A stretch of 64,000 nt of DNA from Azoarcus_F sp036734105 (GCA_036734105.1 DAIMZH010000001.1:1-64000), one strand, 5' to 3'; positions 8,276 through 17,506 are shown, counted from the stretch's first letter. Numbers and translations are program-made. The notes: generated by a model from the sequence alone, not told the origin.

Positions 8276-8887
8276 GTGGTAAACGACCCAGCCGATGCCG
8301 ACGAGCAACTCCGGATGATGATGACCAGACCAAAGCTCATGCTGCCTGACGCCGTGCCAGCCCACCCCTTGCTGGACGGCATGCAGGAGATCGGGCGCGG
8401 CGAATACAGCATCGTCCTGGACAAGGGCGATGGCGAGCGGGTGTTCAAGATCATCAGCTCGCCAGCCGACTATTTTCTGCACACTGCAGACGATCGCCCG
8501 ATGGGACGACACTTTCCGGTGGTGTATGCAGACCACGGCATCATTGGGCGCGCCTCATCCGGCTATCCGTTTCATCTCATCGAGATGGAAAAACTCTATC
8601 CGCTGGAGCATGGATCGGAGGCTGCGGTGCTGGCGCTGCAACTCATCAACCTCTACTGGAGCGCCTGTCGCCAGTGGAGCCAGCTTGGCAACGAGATGGG
8701 GCGCATTGCGCTTCACCACCTCGCCGTCAGCCCGCTGGGCTTGGCTCCCAACATCCAGGCCTCATTAAAGTCACTGGCTGACTTCATTGACGAATATCAG
8801 GTGTTGCCAGACCTGCTCAACCCTGAAAACCTCATGGCGCGCAAGGACGGCACCTTAGTGTTTTCAGATCCGGTGTTCATTGGTTGA
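8276..8887 (+). CDS. Hypothetical protein with protein-kinase-like features
   Basis: A 203-residue frame opening with GTG; the true start may be one of the ATGs from 8315 onward. The pattern EIGRGEYSIVLDKGDGERVFKII resembles a glycine-rich loop followed by a beta-strand lysine. Further on, LLNPENLMARKDGTLVFSDPV resembles the catalytic-loop Asn and a D-P-x metal motif in place of DFG. The spacing is shorter than in true kinases. No usual HRD motif is seen. It may be a minimal or degenerate kinase-like fold. It follows fabI by 24 bases on the same strand. Confidence 0.6.
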   Translation: MVNDPADADEQLRMMMTRPKLMLPDAVPAHPLLDGMQEIGRGEYSIVLDKGDGERVFKIISSPADYFLHTADDRPMGRHFPVVYADHGIIGRASSGYPFHLIEMEKLYPLEHGSEAAVLALQLINLYWSACRQWSQLGNEMGRIALHHLAVSPLGLAPNIQASLKSLADFIDEYQVLPDLLNPENLMARKDGTLVFSDPVFIG

Positions 8888-9025
8888 CACAAGCGTCAAA
8901 GGGCCGTGGCAGGCGGTTCATCTGCCTTTCGCTGCCGCAGTTTCGCATAAGCTGTTCAACCCGGTTTTGGGCACAAGGAATCAACTGCCGTTATCATCAT
9001 CGCTGACTGACATGGGAAACACGCG

Positions 9026-9643
9026 ATGACTGCCAAGGATTTGCAGGATCAGCCGGACAGAAGCATAGGGATTGCGCGCAGTGGCGAGTTTGACCCGGAT
9101 GCTTTTGAAGCGGCAATCACTGCGCTGCTGCTTGCTTGCGGTGTACGGCCTGACGGCTCTCACACCGGCAACACCGCAAGACGCGTGAGAGAGTTGTGGC
9201 AACGACGCCTGCTTGGCGGCTATGAACTCGACCCTGCCACCGCGCTGGGTGATGGTTTCGAAGACCACAGGCGGGACATGGTGGTAATACGAGGCATTGC
9301 AGTGCATGGCGTTTGCCCTCATCACCTTGTGCCGTTCCGGGGTGTCGCCCATGTTGCCTACCTGCCAGGTGGCCGTCTGCATGGTTTTGGTCGCATAGCC
9401 AGACTAGTCGACGCCATTGGTCATCGCTTCACCTATCAGGAGTGGATGACTCGTGATATTGCCGAGGCGCTAATGATGCATGGCAGCGCACGTGGTGCAG
9501 CCTGCGTCATCAAGGCAGAGCAGCTCTGCCTGCTGCTGGGCGAGGATAGGCGCGGTGATGAACGGGTCGTGACGCAGGCGTTTACTGGCGAGTTTGAAAA
9601 AGACGCCCAGCTTCGTCGGGAGTTTCTTCAGGCATTGAGTTAA
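9026..9643 (+). CDS. Divergent GTP cyclohydrolase I (FolE-like) protein
   Basis: A 205-residue protein aligned with the FolE T-fold. VCPHHLVPFRGVAHVAYLPGG corresponds to the zinc Cys and paired His region of FolE, and the second zinc Cys is seen in EQLCLLLGE. FYQE-type residues are kept in TYQEW. Several catalytic positions differ from E. coli FolE: the G-L-S-K loop is G-F-G-R, the C-E-H-H is C-P-H-H, and the His before the second zinc Cys is Gln. It probably keeps zinc but may act on another substrate or with another mechanism. Such C-P-H-H forms exist in other proteobacteria as annotated GTP cyclohydrolases. Neighbours give no pathway context. Confidence 0.75.
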   Translation: MTAKDLQDQPDRSIGIARSGEFDPDAFEAAITALLLACGVRPDGSHTGNTARRVRELWQRRLLGGYELDPATALGDGFEDHRRDMVVIRGIAVHGVCPHHLVPFRGVAHVAYLPGGRLHGFGRIARLVDAIGHRFTYQEWMTRDIAEALMMHGSARGAACVIKAEQLCLLLGEDRRGDERVVTQAFTGEFEKDAQLRREFLQALS

Positions 9644-9687
9644 CAGTCCAGATCAGCTCAAGACCATCGCGCAATCCAGACTGCGCG

Positions 9688-10008
9688 CTATTCGTGTTGC
9701 TCCACAATCGAGTCGATATCGACCATTTCGAGCTGTGTACCCAGTAGCACGACTGCGCCACGCTGCCGGTCAAAACCCGAGCCGGAGAATTCGAACTCAT
9801 ACACTCGCCTGAAGGTAAGATGTCCCCGGTCGTTGCGGGCAGGACGCATCGACCGAAGTGCCACTGTGTCGTCCAGCAACTGAACGCCATCCCGCGTGCA
9901 AGCCGATCGTGCTGCTCCTATACCGACCTCGCGCGCACGTATGGTGGCGTACCAGAACCACGCGATTGCCGCGAGAAATATCAGCGCGAATAACTCAAAT
10001 TTGTCCAT
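9688..10008 (-). CDS. DUF3301 family membrane-anchored protein
   Basis: A 106-residue protein with one N-terminal membrane segment (FELFALIFLAAIAWFWYA) followed by a short basic region and the DUF3301 core: ACTRDGVQLLDDTVALRSMRPARN and a beta-rich tail with RRVYEFEFSGSG. Family function is unknown. I chose the ATG at 10008; the open frame reaches a TTG five codons upstream. It is convergent with the FolE-like gene. Confidence 0.82.
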   Translation of the reverse strand: MDKFELFALIFLAAIAWFWYATIRAREVGIGAARSACTRDGVQLLDDTVALRSMRPARNDRGHLTFRRVYEFEFSGSGFDRQRGAVVLLGTQLEMVDIDSIVEQHE

Positions 10009-10114
10009 GCGGTCTTCTGTCAATCAGTCATTATGTCGGGGCCTTGAGCCATCCCCTTGCTGCTCTCGGCTCTCGCCCACCGTGGTGCAGGAGCCGCAAG
10101 CATATCAGCAGCAG

Positions 10115-10154
10115 TAAAAAAACAAAGCGCGTGTCCGTCTGGAAACACGCGCTT
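10115..10154 (-). terminator. Rho-independent terminator after the Pit gene
   Basis: A perfect 10-bp stem (AAGCGCGTGT pairing with ACACGCGCTT, loop of 10 bases) is followed on the minus strand by a T-rich run (TGTTTTTTT). It sits 26 bases past the stop of the phosphate permease frame at 10181 and should end minus-strand transcription before the DUF3301 gene. Confidence 0.8.
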
Positions 10155-10180
10155 CACAACGATTTTGCACCTTCTCAGAC

Positions 10181-11793
10181 TCAAGTCAGCATGAAACCCT
10201 TGATGGTGTAGAAGAGGATCGCCGACATCACCCCGGCACATGGCACCGTGATCACCCAGACGGCAGCGATCTTGATCACCCAGTTTCGCTTGACAAGCTC
10301 TTTACGATAGGTCTTGCGCAAGGTCTTACGCTCGCCCTTGGACAGATGTGTATCGGCCATTTCCGCGGCGCTGTCCTTGGACTTCAATGCCTTGACCATC
10401 TCGCCACGCTCGGCGATGCTGGCGGCACTGAAGCGACGCATGAACTCGTCTATCGCTGCCTGGTCGCCCGCCGGGTGGTGATGCTTGATATCGTCAAGCA
10501 TGCGAGCGTAGTTTGTCTTGAGATACTCTCTCAAGAATCCAACACCCATGACAGCGCCCACACAGACATGGGTTGTTGACACTGGCAAACCCATCTCGCT
10601 GGCGATCAACACTGTCACAGTGGCGCTCATCGCAATGCAGTAGGCACGCATCTGGTCAAGCTCGGTAATCTCACGGCCCACCGTGCGGATCACGCGAGCA
10701 CCGAACAGCCACAGACCCACCGACAAACCGAGCGCGCCGACTATCATGACCCACATCGGAATCGGCGCAGCACGCGCGATCTCTGCGCCGCCAGTGCGTA
10801 ACACCTCGACAATAGCGGCCAGCGGTCCGATGGCGTTAGCCACATCGTTGGAACCATGTGCAAAGCTGAGCAAGGCCGCGGCACAGATCAGAGGGATGTT
10901 GAACAGCTTGTTCACCCCGGACTTGGAGTTTTCTATGCCCTCACGCTTGAGCAGCATATTCCTGACGAAGTAGTAGACGCCAACCGCGCATATCAGACCT
11001 ACGAAGAACGCCTGCCCCATCCCGACCTTCCACAGTCGACTGAAGCCCTTGAGCATCATGTAGACCGCAAACACGCCCCCCATGAAGGCAACCAGTATCG
11101 GCACCCAGCGCCTGGCTGCTTCGACAAGATCCGCTTTGTAGGTAATGTTGCGCTTCACCAGATACAGCAGCACGGCAGCACGGCAGCAATGGTCGCTCCC
11201 ATGACCGGCGACACGACCCAACTCATGACGATGCGACCAATGACATCCCAGTTGGCAATCGAAAACCCGGATGAGGCGATCCCAGCACCCGCCACCGCGC
11301 CAACGATGGAGTGCGTTGTGGATACTGGCGCACCCACCGACGTTGCCATGTTCAGCCAGATGGCCGCTGCCAGCAGCGCCGCCATCATCACCCACATGAA
11401 GGTTTGCGGACTGTCGATGAAGTTGGGGTCGATGATGCCGCTGCGTATGGTGCCGACTACTTCGCCACCCGCAATGATCGCGCCCAATGCCTCGAAAACA
11501 CCGGCAATCACAAGGGCTCCGCCCAGCGTCAACGCGCCTGAGCCCACTGCTGGACCGACGTTGTTGGCCACATCGTTGGCGCCGATGTTCATGGCCATGT
11601 ATGCGCCAATCGCGGCCGCCACAACCACAAAACCGACACCGGCCTGCTCGCCGAGCACGATCCGTGCGTAAATCGCCACACCGATCAGGAACGCAATTGC
11701 GATTCCGAAACTGAACAGGCTACTGTAGCCACCCGCTCCCTTGTTCTTCTTCTTATCGCCACCAGGTTGATTCATCGACGACTGGAGTTCCAC
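10181..11793 (-). pseudogene. Inorganic phosphate transporter (Pit family), frameshifted by 8-bp duplication
   Basis: Two overlapping frames encode the two halves of one Pit permease. The first (from GTG 11793, preceded by AAAGGTG) carries repeat 1 with GANDVANNVGPAVGSGAL and VGAPVSTTHSIVG. The second carries repeat 2 with GSNDVANAIGPLAA and GLPVSTTHVCVG and ends at 10181. The break is at 11167-11188, where the 8-base unit GCAGCACG is present 2.75 times. Removing one unit restores the frame (…ATIAAVLLYLVKR…). As read, translation would stop at PCCCIW. The intact protein would have about 10 membrane segments and import phosphate with protons or metal. Either the gene is broken, a phase-variable allele is captured, or the assembly is wrong. 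Both halves otherwise look well conserved, so any break is recent. Confidence 0.88.
11167..11188. repeat. 8-bp tandem repeat causing the Pit frameshift
   Basis: The unit GCAGCACG occurs 2.75 times with period 8 and no mismatches. One unit fewer keeps the phosphate permease in frame. Such a tract can lengthen or shorten by strand slippage. Confidence 0.85.
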
Positions 11794-11902
11794 AAAACAC
11801 CTTTGATCGGAGCAAAAGCGTATTGTGACAGAAACATTAAAGTAATATTAATCTTCAAAACCAAGCCGTTTGAATTTGTGCTGCCTGCTTGACCTGAATC
11901 AA

Positions 11903-12283
11903 TTAAAGGCGATCGTACTTGGTCGCACGACCTTTCGAAGAACCAACAGGGTAGCGATTGGTATTGATGCGCATCTTCAACTCACAGGCGCTGATCAGAT
12001 CAATATTCAGCACATCTGCCAGCCTTAGCAGATACAGCATCACGTCTGCCATCTCAAGCTCGACCGCAGCCCGGGTTTCTTCATCGAGCTCGCGCGATGC
12101 TGCCTCGGTGAGCCACTGAAAGTGTGCAACCAACTCTCCTACCTCGCCACATAGCGCCATCGAGAGGTTTTTGGGGCTGTGAAACTGCTGCCAGTCACGC
12201 TCGTCCGCAAAACGCCGCAAGGCAAGCTGTAGAGCTTGAAAAGGGTCAGAAGACGCAACCTCTTGAGGTCTTTCGCTGTTCAC
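11903..12283 (-). CDS. MazG-like nucleotide pyrophosphohydrolase
   Basis: A 126-residue all-helical protein with the MazG/dUTPase-like metal-binding pattern: the E-x-x-E in GEVGELVAHFQW and the E-x-x-D in ELEMADVMLYLL. It most resembles the short single-domain RS21-C6/dCTPase-like group that hydrolyses (d)NTPs to monophosphates. It probably cleans up non-canonical nucleotides. The start is GTG, overlapping the stop of the upstream rlmJ (GTGA), so the two are coupled. Confidence 0.82.
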   Translation of the reverse strand: MNSERPQEVASSDPFQALQLALRRFADERDWQQFHSPKNLSMALCGEVGELVAHFQWLTEAASRELDEETRAAVELEMADVMLYLLRLADVLNIDLISACELKMRINTNRYPVGSSKGRATKYDRL

Positions 12284-13122
12284 TCGATGACATGCTCCAG
12301 ATCGAAACCGCCCTGCCCGTCGGTAAGATTATGCACCAGCCAGGGCATGCTGGCCTCAAGGCTGGCGGGTAACAACCACGGCGGGTTGATCACAAACATG
12401 CCGCTGCCGAACATGCCAAAACCTTCCGTGGACGGTTCGCATACCGCCAGCCGTACATCAAGCCAGCTTGCTGCACCCAGCCTGCGTAGCTTGTCCGGCA
12501 AGGCTTGCGCCTCATAGCGCTGCAACAAGGGATACCACAATGCATAAGTGCCGTTCGGAAAGCGCTTGATGGCATCAGACAATACCTCCAGCACACGGCG
12601 ATAGTCGTCCTTGACCTCGTAAGGCGGATCGATCAGCACGATGCCTCTCCTCACCTGAGGTGGCAACAGGCTTTTGAGACCAGAAAAACCATCTGCCTTG
12701 CGCACAATGACGCGATCCGTGTCGCGTTCGAACATTTTGCTCAAGGCGCTGAAGTCGGTCGGGTGAAGTTCGAACAATCGCATGCGATCCTGCTCACGCA
12801 ACTGGGTCATGGCCAGCGCCGGTGACCCTGGGTAAAAATTCAGCTTGCCGTGCGGATTGAACTGGCTGACTGCCTGCTGGTAAAAGGCCAGCGGTTCGGG
12901 CAGATCATCCGCTTGCCAGAGCCGGGCAATACCCGCTTCAAACTCCCCGGTCTTGACGGCCTGATCGCCTTGCAGCGCATAGCATCCGGCACCGGCATGG
13001 GTATCGATGAACCACCATGGTTTGTCTTTCTTGTTGAAATATCGGAGCAGTTCAAGAAGAACCAGATGTTTGAGCACATCGGCGTGGTTGCCGGCGTGAA
13101 AGGCGTGACGGTAGCTGAGCAT
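12280..13122 (-). CDS. rlmJ: 23S rRNA (adenine-2030-N6)-methyltransferase
   Basis: A 280-residue protein that matches RlmJ from its first residues, MLSYRHAFHAGNHADVLKH. It has the SAM motif FIDTHAGAGCY and the N6-adenine methyltransferase catalytic motif DPPYE near residue 167. It modifies one adenine in 23S rRNA. The frame is open for 24 codons upstream, but the family start is clearly at 13122. It is followed by, and overlaps, the MazG-like gene. Well conserved, nothing unusual. Confidence 0.92.
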   Translation of the reverse strand: MLSYRHAFHAGNHADVLKHLVLLELLRYFNKKDKPWWFIDTHAGAGCYALQGDQAVKTGEFEAGIARLWQADDLPEPLAFYQQAVSQFNPHGKLNFYPGSPALAMTQLREQDRMRLFELHPTDFSALSKMFERDTDRVIVRKADGFSGLKSLLPPQVRRGIVLIDPPYEVKDDYRRVLEVLSDAIKRFPNGTYALWYPLLQRYEAQALPDKLRRLGAASWLDVRLAVCEPSTEGFGMFGSGMFVINPPWLLPASLEASMPWLVHNLTDGQGGFDLEHVIE

Positions 13123-13270
13123 GAGCGGAATGGCGACGGATGACAGCTTGAATGCTACACCACCGTGACGCGGCATGATGCGACGCGGTATCATTTAGTG
13201 CGCGTGACCCGCGCCAACTGTTCCAGAAGCCGCAGCCAGCACAATGCGGCGCCTAAAAGAGAGACGAAGA

Positions 13271-13804
13271 ATGTCCATATATGCCTTGGGAGACCGCAGT
13301 CCGGAGTTCGGAGAGAACACCTGGGTGGCGGATAACGCAACAGTCATCGGCCGGGTCAGAACCGGTCGCAATGTCAGCATCTGGTACAACGTCGTGATCC
13401 GTGGTGACAACGACCCCATCATCATTGGCGACAACAGTAACATTCAGGATGGCTCCATTCTGCACAACGATGATGGCGTGCCATTGACCATTGGTGCAAA
13501 CGTCACCGTCGGCCACATGGCCATGCTGCACGGCTGCGCGATTGGCGACGGCTCGCTGATCGGCATCAACGCCGTGGTGCTCAACCATGCAGTAATTGGT
13601 AAAAACTGCATCATCGGTGCCAACGCGCTCATCCCGGAAGGCAAGGTCATCCCGGATCGCTCACTGGTGGTCGGCTCTCCCGGTCGCATCATTCGCGAAC
13701 TCAGCGATGAGGACATTGCCGGGCTGCATGCCAATGCGGCACACTACGTTGAAAACGCGCAACTTTACGCAAGCGAGGCGCGACAAATCGACAAACCGGA
13801 TTGA
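13271..13804 (+). CDS. Gamma carbonic anhydrase family protein (YrdA type)
   Basis: A 177-residue left-handed beta-helix protein made of hexapeptide repeats. The three zinc histidines of the family are visible in SILHNDDG and GHMAMLHGC. The repeats NVSIWYNVVIRGD, IIIGDNSNIQDGS and VIGKNCIIGANALI are diagnostic. Relatives are called YrdA/PaaY; carbonic anhydrase activity is shown for only some. I chose the ATG at 13271, with an AGACGAAG stretch ahead of it. The dtd gene follows immediately. Confidence 0.88.
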   Translation: MSIYALGDRSPEFGENTWVADNATVIGRVRTGRNVSIWYNVVIRGDNDPIIIGDNSNIQDGSILHNDDGVPLTIGANVTVGHMAMLHGCAIGDGSLIGINAVVLNHAVIGKNCIIGANALIPEGKVIPDRSLVVGSPGRIIRELSDEDIAGLHANAAHYVENAQLYASEARQIDKPD

Positions 13805-13812
13805 CGCTGCTC

Positions 13813-14250
13813 ATGATCGCACTCATTCAACGGGTACGCAGCGCAAGCGTGGTGGCTGACGGCCAAACCACAGGATGCATTGAACGCGGACTGCTTGCGC
13901 TGATCGGAGTTGAGCGAGCGGACTGCGCAGCAAACGCAAGGCGGCTTGCCGAACGACTTACCGCCTACCGCGTATTTCAGGATGAAAATGATCGAATGAA
14001 CCTGTCGGTGCGTGACATACATGGTGGTCTGTTGGTGGTGCCACAGTTCACCCTGGCAGCGGACACACGCAAGGGAAACCGCCCAGGTTTCTCCACTGCA
14101 GCCGAACCCCTGCTCGCAGAACATCTGTTTGACGAGCTGGTTGGTCAGCTAAGGCAGCTTCACCCATATGTCGAAACTGGCCGTTTTGGTGCCGACATGC
14201 TGGTATCACTCGAAAACTACGGGCCTGTCACCTTTTGGCTCGAAGCCTGA
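13813..14250 (+). CDS. dtd: D-aminoacyl-tRNA deacylase
   Basis: A 145-residue protein that hydrolyses D-amino acids wrongly attached to tRNA. The family core P-Q-F-T-L-A-A-D-T-R-K-G-N-R-P-G-F is present, and the cross-subunit Gly-cisPro motif is seen in NYGPVTFWLE at the C-terminus. The first motif has Pro where many homologues have Ser (SQFTL), a common variation. The ATG at 13813 gives the expected MIALIQRV start. It lies directly behind the carbonic anhydrase gene. Confidence 0.92.
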   Translation: MIALIQRVRSASVVADGQTTGCIERGLLALIGVERADCAANARRLAERLTAYRVFQDENDRMNLSVRDIHGGLLVVPQFTLAADTRKGNRPGFSTAAEPLLAEHLFDELVGQLRQLHPYVETGRFGADMLVSLENYGPVTFWLEA

Positions 14251-14266
14251 TTGGAGTGCTTGTCAA

Positions 14267-14827
14267 ATGCGCTACCTGCCCAATCTGACAATAAACAGAA
14301 ACAGTTTGCCGGTGTGCTTTGCCTTGGTGCTTGTCGTCACACTCACGGCTTGTGGTGGAACACCCAAAAATGTGTCCCAAAGCCCAGCGCCGAGTGACCG
14401 TTCTGACCCATCAAGTGCTTTTTTTGAAATTCGAGATGATCAGGCCGGACAGCAGATTGTGCTGTACGCGCTGGGACTGCTGGGCACCGGATACCGATTC
14501 GGCGGCAACAACCCAGATGCAGGTCTGGATTGCAGCGGCATGGTGCGGTACATCGTCCAACAGGTGAGCGGCCAGACGCTGCCTCCCAACGCCGCTCAAA
14601 TCGCCGCGCTGACACGTCCCATCAAGGTCGCCGAACTCCGACCGGGCGATCTGGTGTTCTTCAACACCCTGAATCGTCGCCACTCACACATGGGAATCTA
14701 CATGGGAGAAGGTCGCTTTGTTCATGCGCCCAGCACAAACGGCAGCGTTCGAATCGAAAGACTCGATAACCGATACTTCGGCCCGCGTATAGACGGCGCT
14801 CGCCGAATTGTATCCCATGATAGTTGA
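14267..14827 (+). CDS. NlpC/P60 family lipoprotein peptidase
   Basis: A 186-residue protein. The signal sequence ends in a lipobox (LTLTAC), so it should be a lipoprotein. The NlpC/P60 domain shows catalytic Cys in GLDCSGMVRY, His in HSHMGIYMG and the third polar residue in FVHAPST. Such enzymes cut peptide bonds in murein, typically between D-Glu and diaminopimelate. I chose the ATG at 14267 because it puts the signal peptide at the N-terminus. It follows dtd by 16 bases. Confidence 0.9.
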   Translation: MRYLPNLTINRNSLPVCFALVLVVTLTACGGTPKNVSQSPAPSDRSDPSSAFFEIRDDQAGQQIVLYALGLLGTGYRFGGNNPDAGLDCSGMVRYIVQQVSGQTLPPNAAQIAALTRPIKVAELRPGDLVFFNTLNRRHSHMGIYMGEGRFVHAPSTNGSVRIERLDNRYFGPRIDGARRIVSHDS

Positions 14828-14909
14828 CCACAGTGTGCAAGGCCTCAACGGATGAACAACATGCTCGTCATGCGTTGTGCCGACAAAGTCAGTGCAAACG
14901 GCATCAAGC

Positions 14910-15185
14910 TCAATCCTCTTCTGGCGTCTGCACAAAGATTTCGCCAGGCCGGATAAGACCGAGGTCGTAGCGGGCGCGTTCTTCAAGCGCCTCGTTGCCA
15001 GACTTCAGATCGCGTACTTCGGCGTCGAGCGCTGCGTTGCGGCGTTCATTTTGAGCGTTGATTTCGCGCTGAGCGCCAAGGCGCTCATCGACCTCCCATA
15101 CACGCAACCACCCGCCCTGGCCCAGCCACAACGGATACTGGAGCGCAAGCACAAGCAGGAATAACAGAATTATCGGCCAGCGCAT
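14910..15185 (-). CDS. ftsB: Cell division protein FtsB
   Basis: A 91-residue bitopic protein. It has a single N-terminal membrane segment (WPIILLFLLVLALQYPLWLG), then a coiled coil (ERLGAQREINAQNERRNAALDAEVRDLKS) and the characteristic ERARYDLGLIRPGEIF end. It forms the FtsQBL divisome complex. Placement after eno on the same strand is the common proteobacterial order. The 143 bases between eno and ftsB show no gene. Confidence 0.93.
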   Translation of the reverse strand: MRWPIILLFLLVLALQYPLWLGQGGWLRVWEVDERLGAQREINAQNERRNAALDAEVRDLKSGNEALEERARYDLGLIRPGEIFVQTPEED

Positions 15186-15328
15186 GTGTGGTGGTGAGCC
15201 CGCTTGTCGCAATCAGTTGCCGCGTGGTTCGCTTTCGGGAATGGCGACCTTCGGGCCGGAGTTCAGGCTGAAGGCCGCTGATGGCCGCCCAGCAACAGGT
15301 GATGCCGTCACCGAGCAGACCGCTTCAA

Positions 15329-16618
15329 TCAGCGTGCGCGCAGATTGTAGAACGCACGCTTGCCGGGGTAGCTGGCAGTGTCACCGAGGTCTTCTTCGAT
15401 GCGCAGCAGTTGGTTGTACTTGGCGATGCGGTCAGAACGTGAAAGCGAACCGGTCTTGATCTGCATGGCGTTCAGCCCCACTGCGATGTCGGCAATCGTC
15501 GAGTCTTCGGTTTCACCGGAGCGATGCGAGATCACCGCCGTGTAGCCGGCCCGCTTGGCCATTTCGACTGCGGCGAAGGTTTCACTCAAGGTGCCAATCT
15601 GGTTGATCTTGATCAGAATCGAGTTAGCAATGCCTTGATCAATACCTTTTTCGAGGATCGCGGTGTTGGTCACGAATAGATCGTCGCCAACAAGCTGTAT
15701 GCGCTTGCCAAGCTTGTCGGTGAGAATCTTCCAGCCAGCCCAGTCGTCCTCGGCCATACCGTCTTCGATGGAGACGATGGGGAAGCGATCCACCAGGGTT
15801 GCGAGGTAGTCGGCGAAACCTTCCGAAGACAGCGTCAGACCCTCGCCAGCGAGAACATACTGACCATCCTTGTAGAACTCCGAGGCTGCGCAGTCCAGCG
15901 CCAGCACGACATCGGTGCCCGGCTCATAGCCCGCTGCGACGATGGCTTCCTGAATCAGGTTTAGCGCCTCTTCGGTGCCGCTCACGTTGGGCGCAAAGCC
16001 GCCTTCGTCACCTACGGTAGTGGGATAGCCGCGCTTGTCAGTGAGTTTTTTAAGGTGATGAAAAATCTCGGTGCCACAACGCAGGGCTTCACGATAGCTG
16101 GTCATTGACACCGGCATGATCATGCATTCCTGGATGTCCAGACTATTGTTGGCGTGGGCACCGCCGTTGATGACGTTCATCATCGGCACGGGCATCGCCA
16201 TCGGCCCGGAACCACCAAAGTAGCGGTACAAGGGCAGGCCGGCCTCTTCGGCTGCTGCACGTGCAACTGCCATGGACACCGCCAGCATGGCGTTGGCGCC
16301 CAGGCGGGATTTGTTCTCGGTGCCGTCGAGCTCGATCAGCGTACGGTCAATGAAGGCCTGCTCTTCCGCGTCAAGACCAATGATGGCCTCGGCAATCTCG
16401 GTATTGACGTTTTGAACAGCTTGTTGCACGCCCTTGCCGAGGTAACGGCTGGCGTCCCCATCGCGCAGTTCGATGGCCTCACGTGCGCCAGTGGAGGCGC
16501 CTGACGGCACTGCAGCCCGACCCATGACGCCAGACTCAAGCAGCACATCCGCTTCGACCGTGGGGTTGCCGCGCGAGTCAAGAATCTCGCGGGCAATGAC
16601 ATCAACTATTGCACTCAT
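15329..16618 (-). CDS. eno: Enolase
   Basis: A 429-residue enzyme converting 2-phosphoglycerate to phosphoenolpyruvate. Full-length and conserved: SRGNPTVEADV near the start, LDGTENKSRLGANA, metal ligands in VLALDCAASEFY and IEDGMAEDDW, and the SHRSGETED loop. AAGGAAG lies 7 bases before the ATG. It follows kdsA by 38 bases and probably belongs to a pyrG-kdsA-eno-ftsB transcription unit. Confidence 0.97.
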   Translation of the reverse strand: MSAIVDVIAREILDSRGNPTVEADVLLESGVMGRAAVPSGASTGAREAIELRDGDASRYLGKGVQQAVQNVNTEIAEAIIGLDAEEQAFIDRTLIELDGTENKSRLGANAMLAVSMAVARAAAEEAGLPLYRYFGGSGPMAMPVPMMNVINGGAHANNSLDIQECMIMPVSMTSYREALRCGTEIFHHLKKLTDKRGYPTTVGDEGGFAPNVSGTEEALNLIQEAIVAAGYEPGTDVVLALDCAASEFYKDGQYVLAGEGLTLSSEGFADYLATLVDRFPIVSIEDGMAEDDWAGWKILTDKLGKRIQLVGDDLFVTNTAILEKGIDQGIANSILIKINQIGTLSETFAAVEMAKRAGYTAVISHRSGETEDSTIADIAVGLNAMQIKTGSLSRSDRIAKYNQLLRIEEDLGDTASYPGKRAFYNLRAR

Positions 16619-16656
16619 TTATTGCTTCCTTCGTTGATATGAATTGAGTTCGAAAA

Positions 16657-17493
16657 TCAGTTGCTTTCCAGAAAACCCTGCCGCTTGACCAGGGCATCGA
16701 TATCGCGCAGCGAGGCAAGCAAGGCCACCATCTGGTCCAGCGGCCACGCATTCGGGCCATCGGACAGGGCGTTTTGCGGGTCAGGGTGCGACTCCATGAA
16801 AACGCCGGCCACACCAGCCGCCACCGCAGCCCGGGCCAGCACCGGGACAAACTCACGCTGCCCGCCGGAACTGGTGCCCTGCCCGCCGGGCAGTTGTACC
16901 GAATGCGTGGCATCAAACACCACCGGACAGCCGGTCTCGCGCATGATGGCAAGACTACGCATGTCAGACACCAGGTTGTTGTAACCAAACGAGGCGCCGC
17001 GCTCGCACACCATGATGGAGTCGGTGCCACCGGCCGCCTCGCGCGCCTTGGCCACCACCTGCTTCATGTCGCCCGGCGCTAGAAACTGCCCCTTCTTGAT
17101 ATTGACCGGCTTGCCGCAGGCGGCCACGGCATGGATGAAGTCAGTCTGACGACACAAAAACGCTGGTGTCTGCAACACATCAACCACGGCGGCCACAGCA
17201 GCGATCTCGTCTATGGAGTGGACGTCGGTCAGCACCGGCACCCCGACTCGATCACGTACTTCGGCCAGAATATCCAGTCCGCGTTGCATACCCAGACCGC
17301 GATAAGATTTGCCTGAGCTGCGGTTGGCCTTGTCGTAGGAAGACTTGTAGATGAATGGAATGCCCAGCTCGGCGCAGATGTCACGCAGCCTGGATGCGGT
17401 ATCAAGTGCCATCTCGCGCGACTCGATGACGCACGGCCCGGAAATAAGGAACAAGGGCTTGTCGAGGCCGACTTCAAATCCACAAAGCTGCAT
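16657..17493 (-). CDS. kdsA: 3-deoxy-8-phosphooctulonate synthase (KDO-8-P synthase)
   Basis: A 278-residue TIM-barrel enzyme that condenses arabinose-5-phosphate and phosphoenolpyruvate for lipopolysaccharide core synthesis. Key segments: SGPCVIES, YKSSYDKANRSS, DVHS, and DATHSVQLPGGQG. The Cys in SGPCVIES occupies the place of the metal ligand of the metal-dependent KdsA class (E. coli has Asn), so this enzyme probably needs a divalent metal. AAGGAG precedes the ATG at 17493. The gap to pyrG is only 13 bases. Confidence 0.95.
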   Translation of the reverse strand: MQLCGFEVGLDKPLFLISGPCVIESREMALDTASRLRDICAELGIPFIYKSSYDKANRSSGKSYRGLGMQRGLDILAEVRDRVGVPVLTDVHSIDEIAAVAAVVDVLQTPAFLCRQTDFIHAVAACGKPVNIKKGQFLAPGDMKQVVAKAREAAGGTDSIMVCERGASFGYNNLVSDMRSLAIMRETGCPVVFDATHSVQLPGGQGTSSGGQREFVPVLARAAVAAGVAGVFMESHPDPQNALSDGPNAWPLDQMVALLASLRDIDALVKRQGFLESN

Positions 17494-17506
17494 TCTGGGT
17501 GACTCC

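Noticed and set aside
10856..11671. Plus-strand frame opposite the Pit permease
   Set aside because: It crosses the frameshift site, but its sequence lacks protein-like features; the broken Pit frames explain the region.
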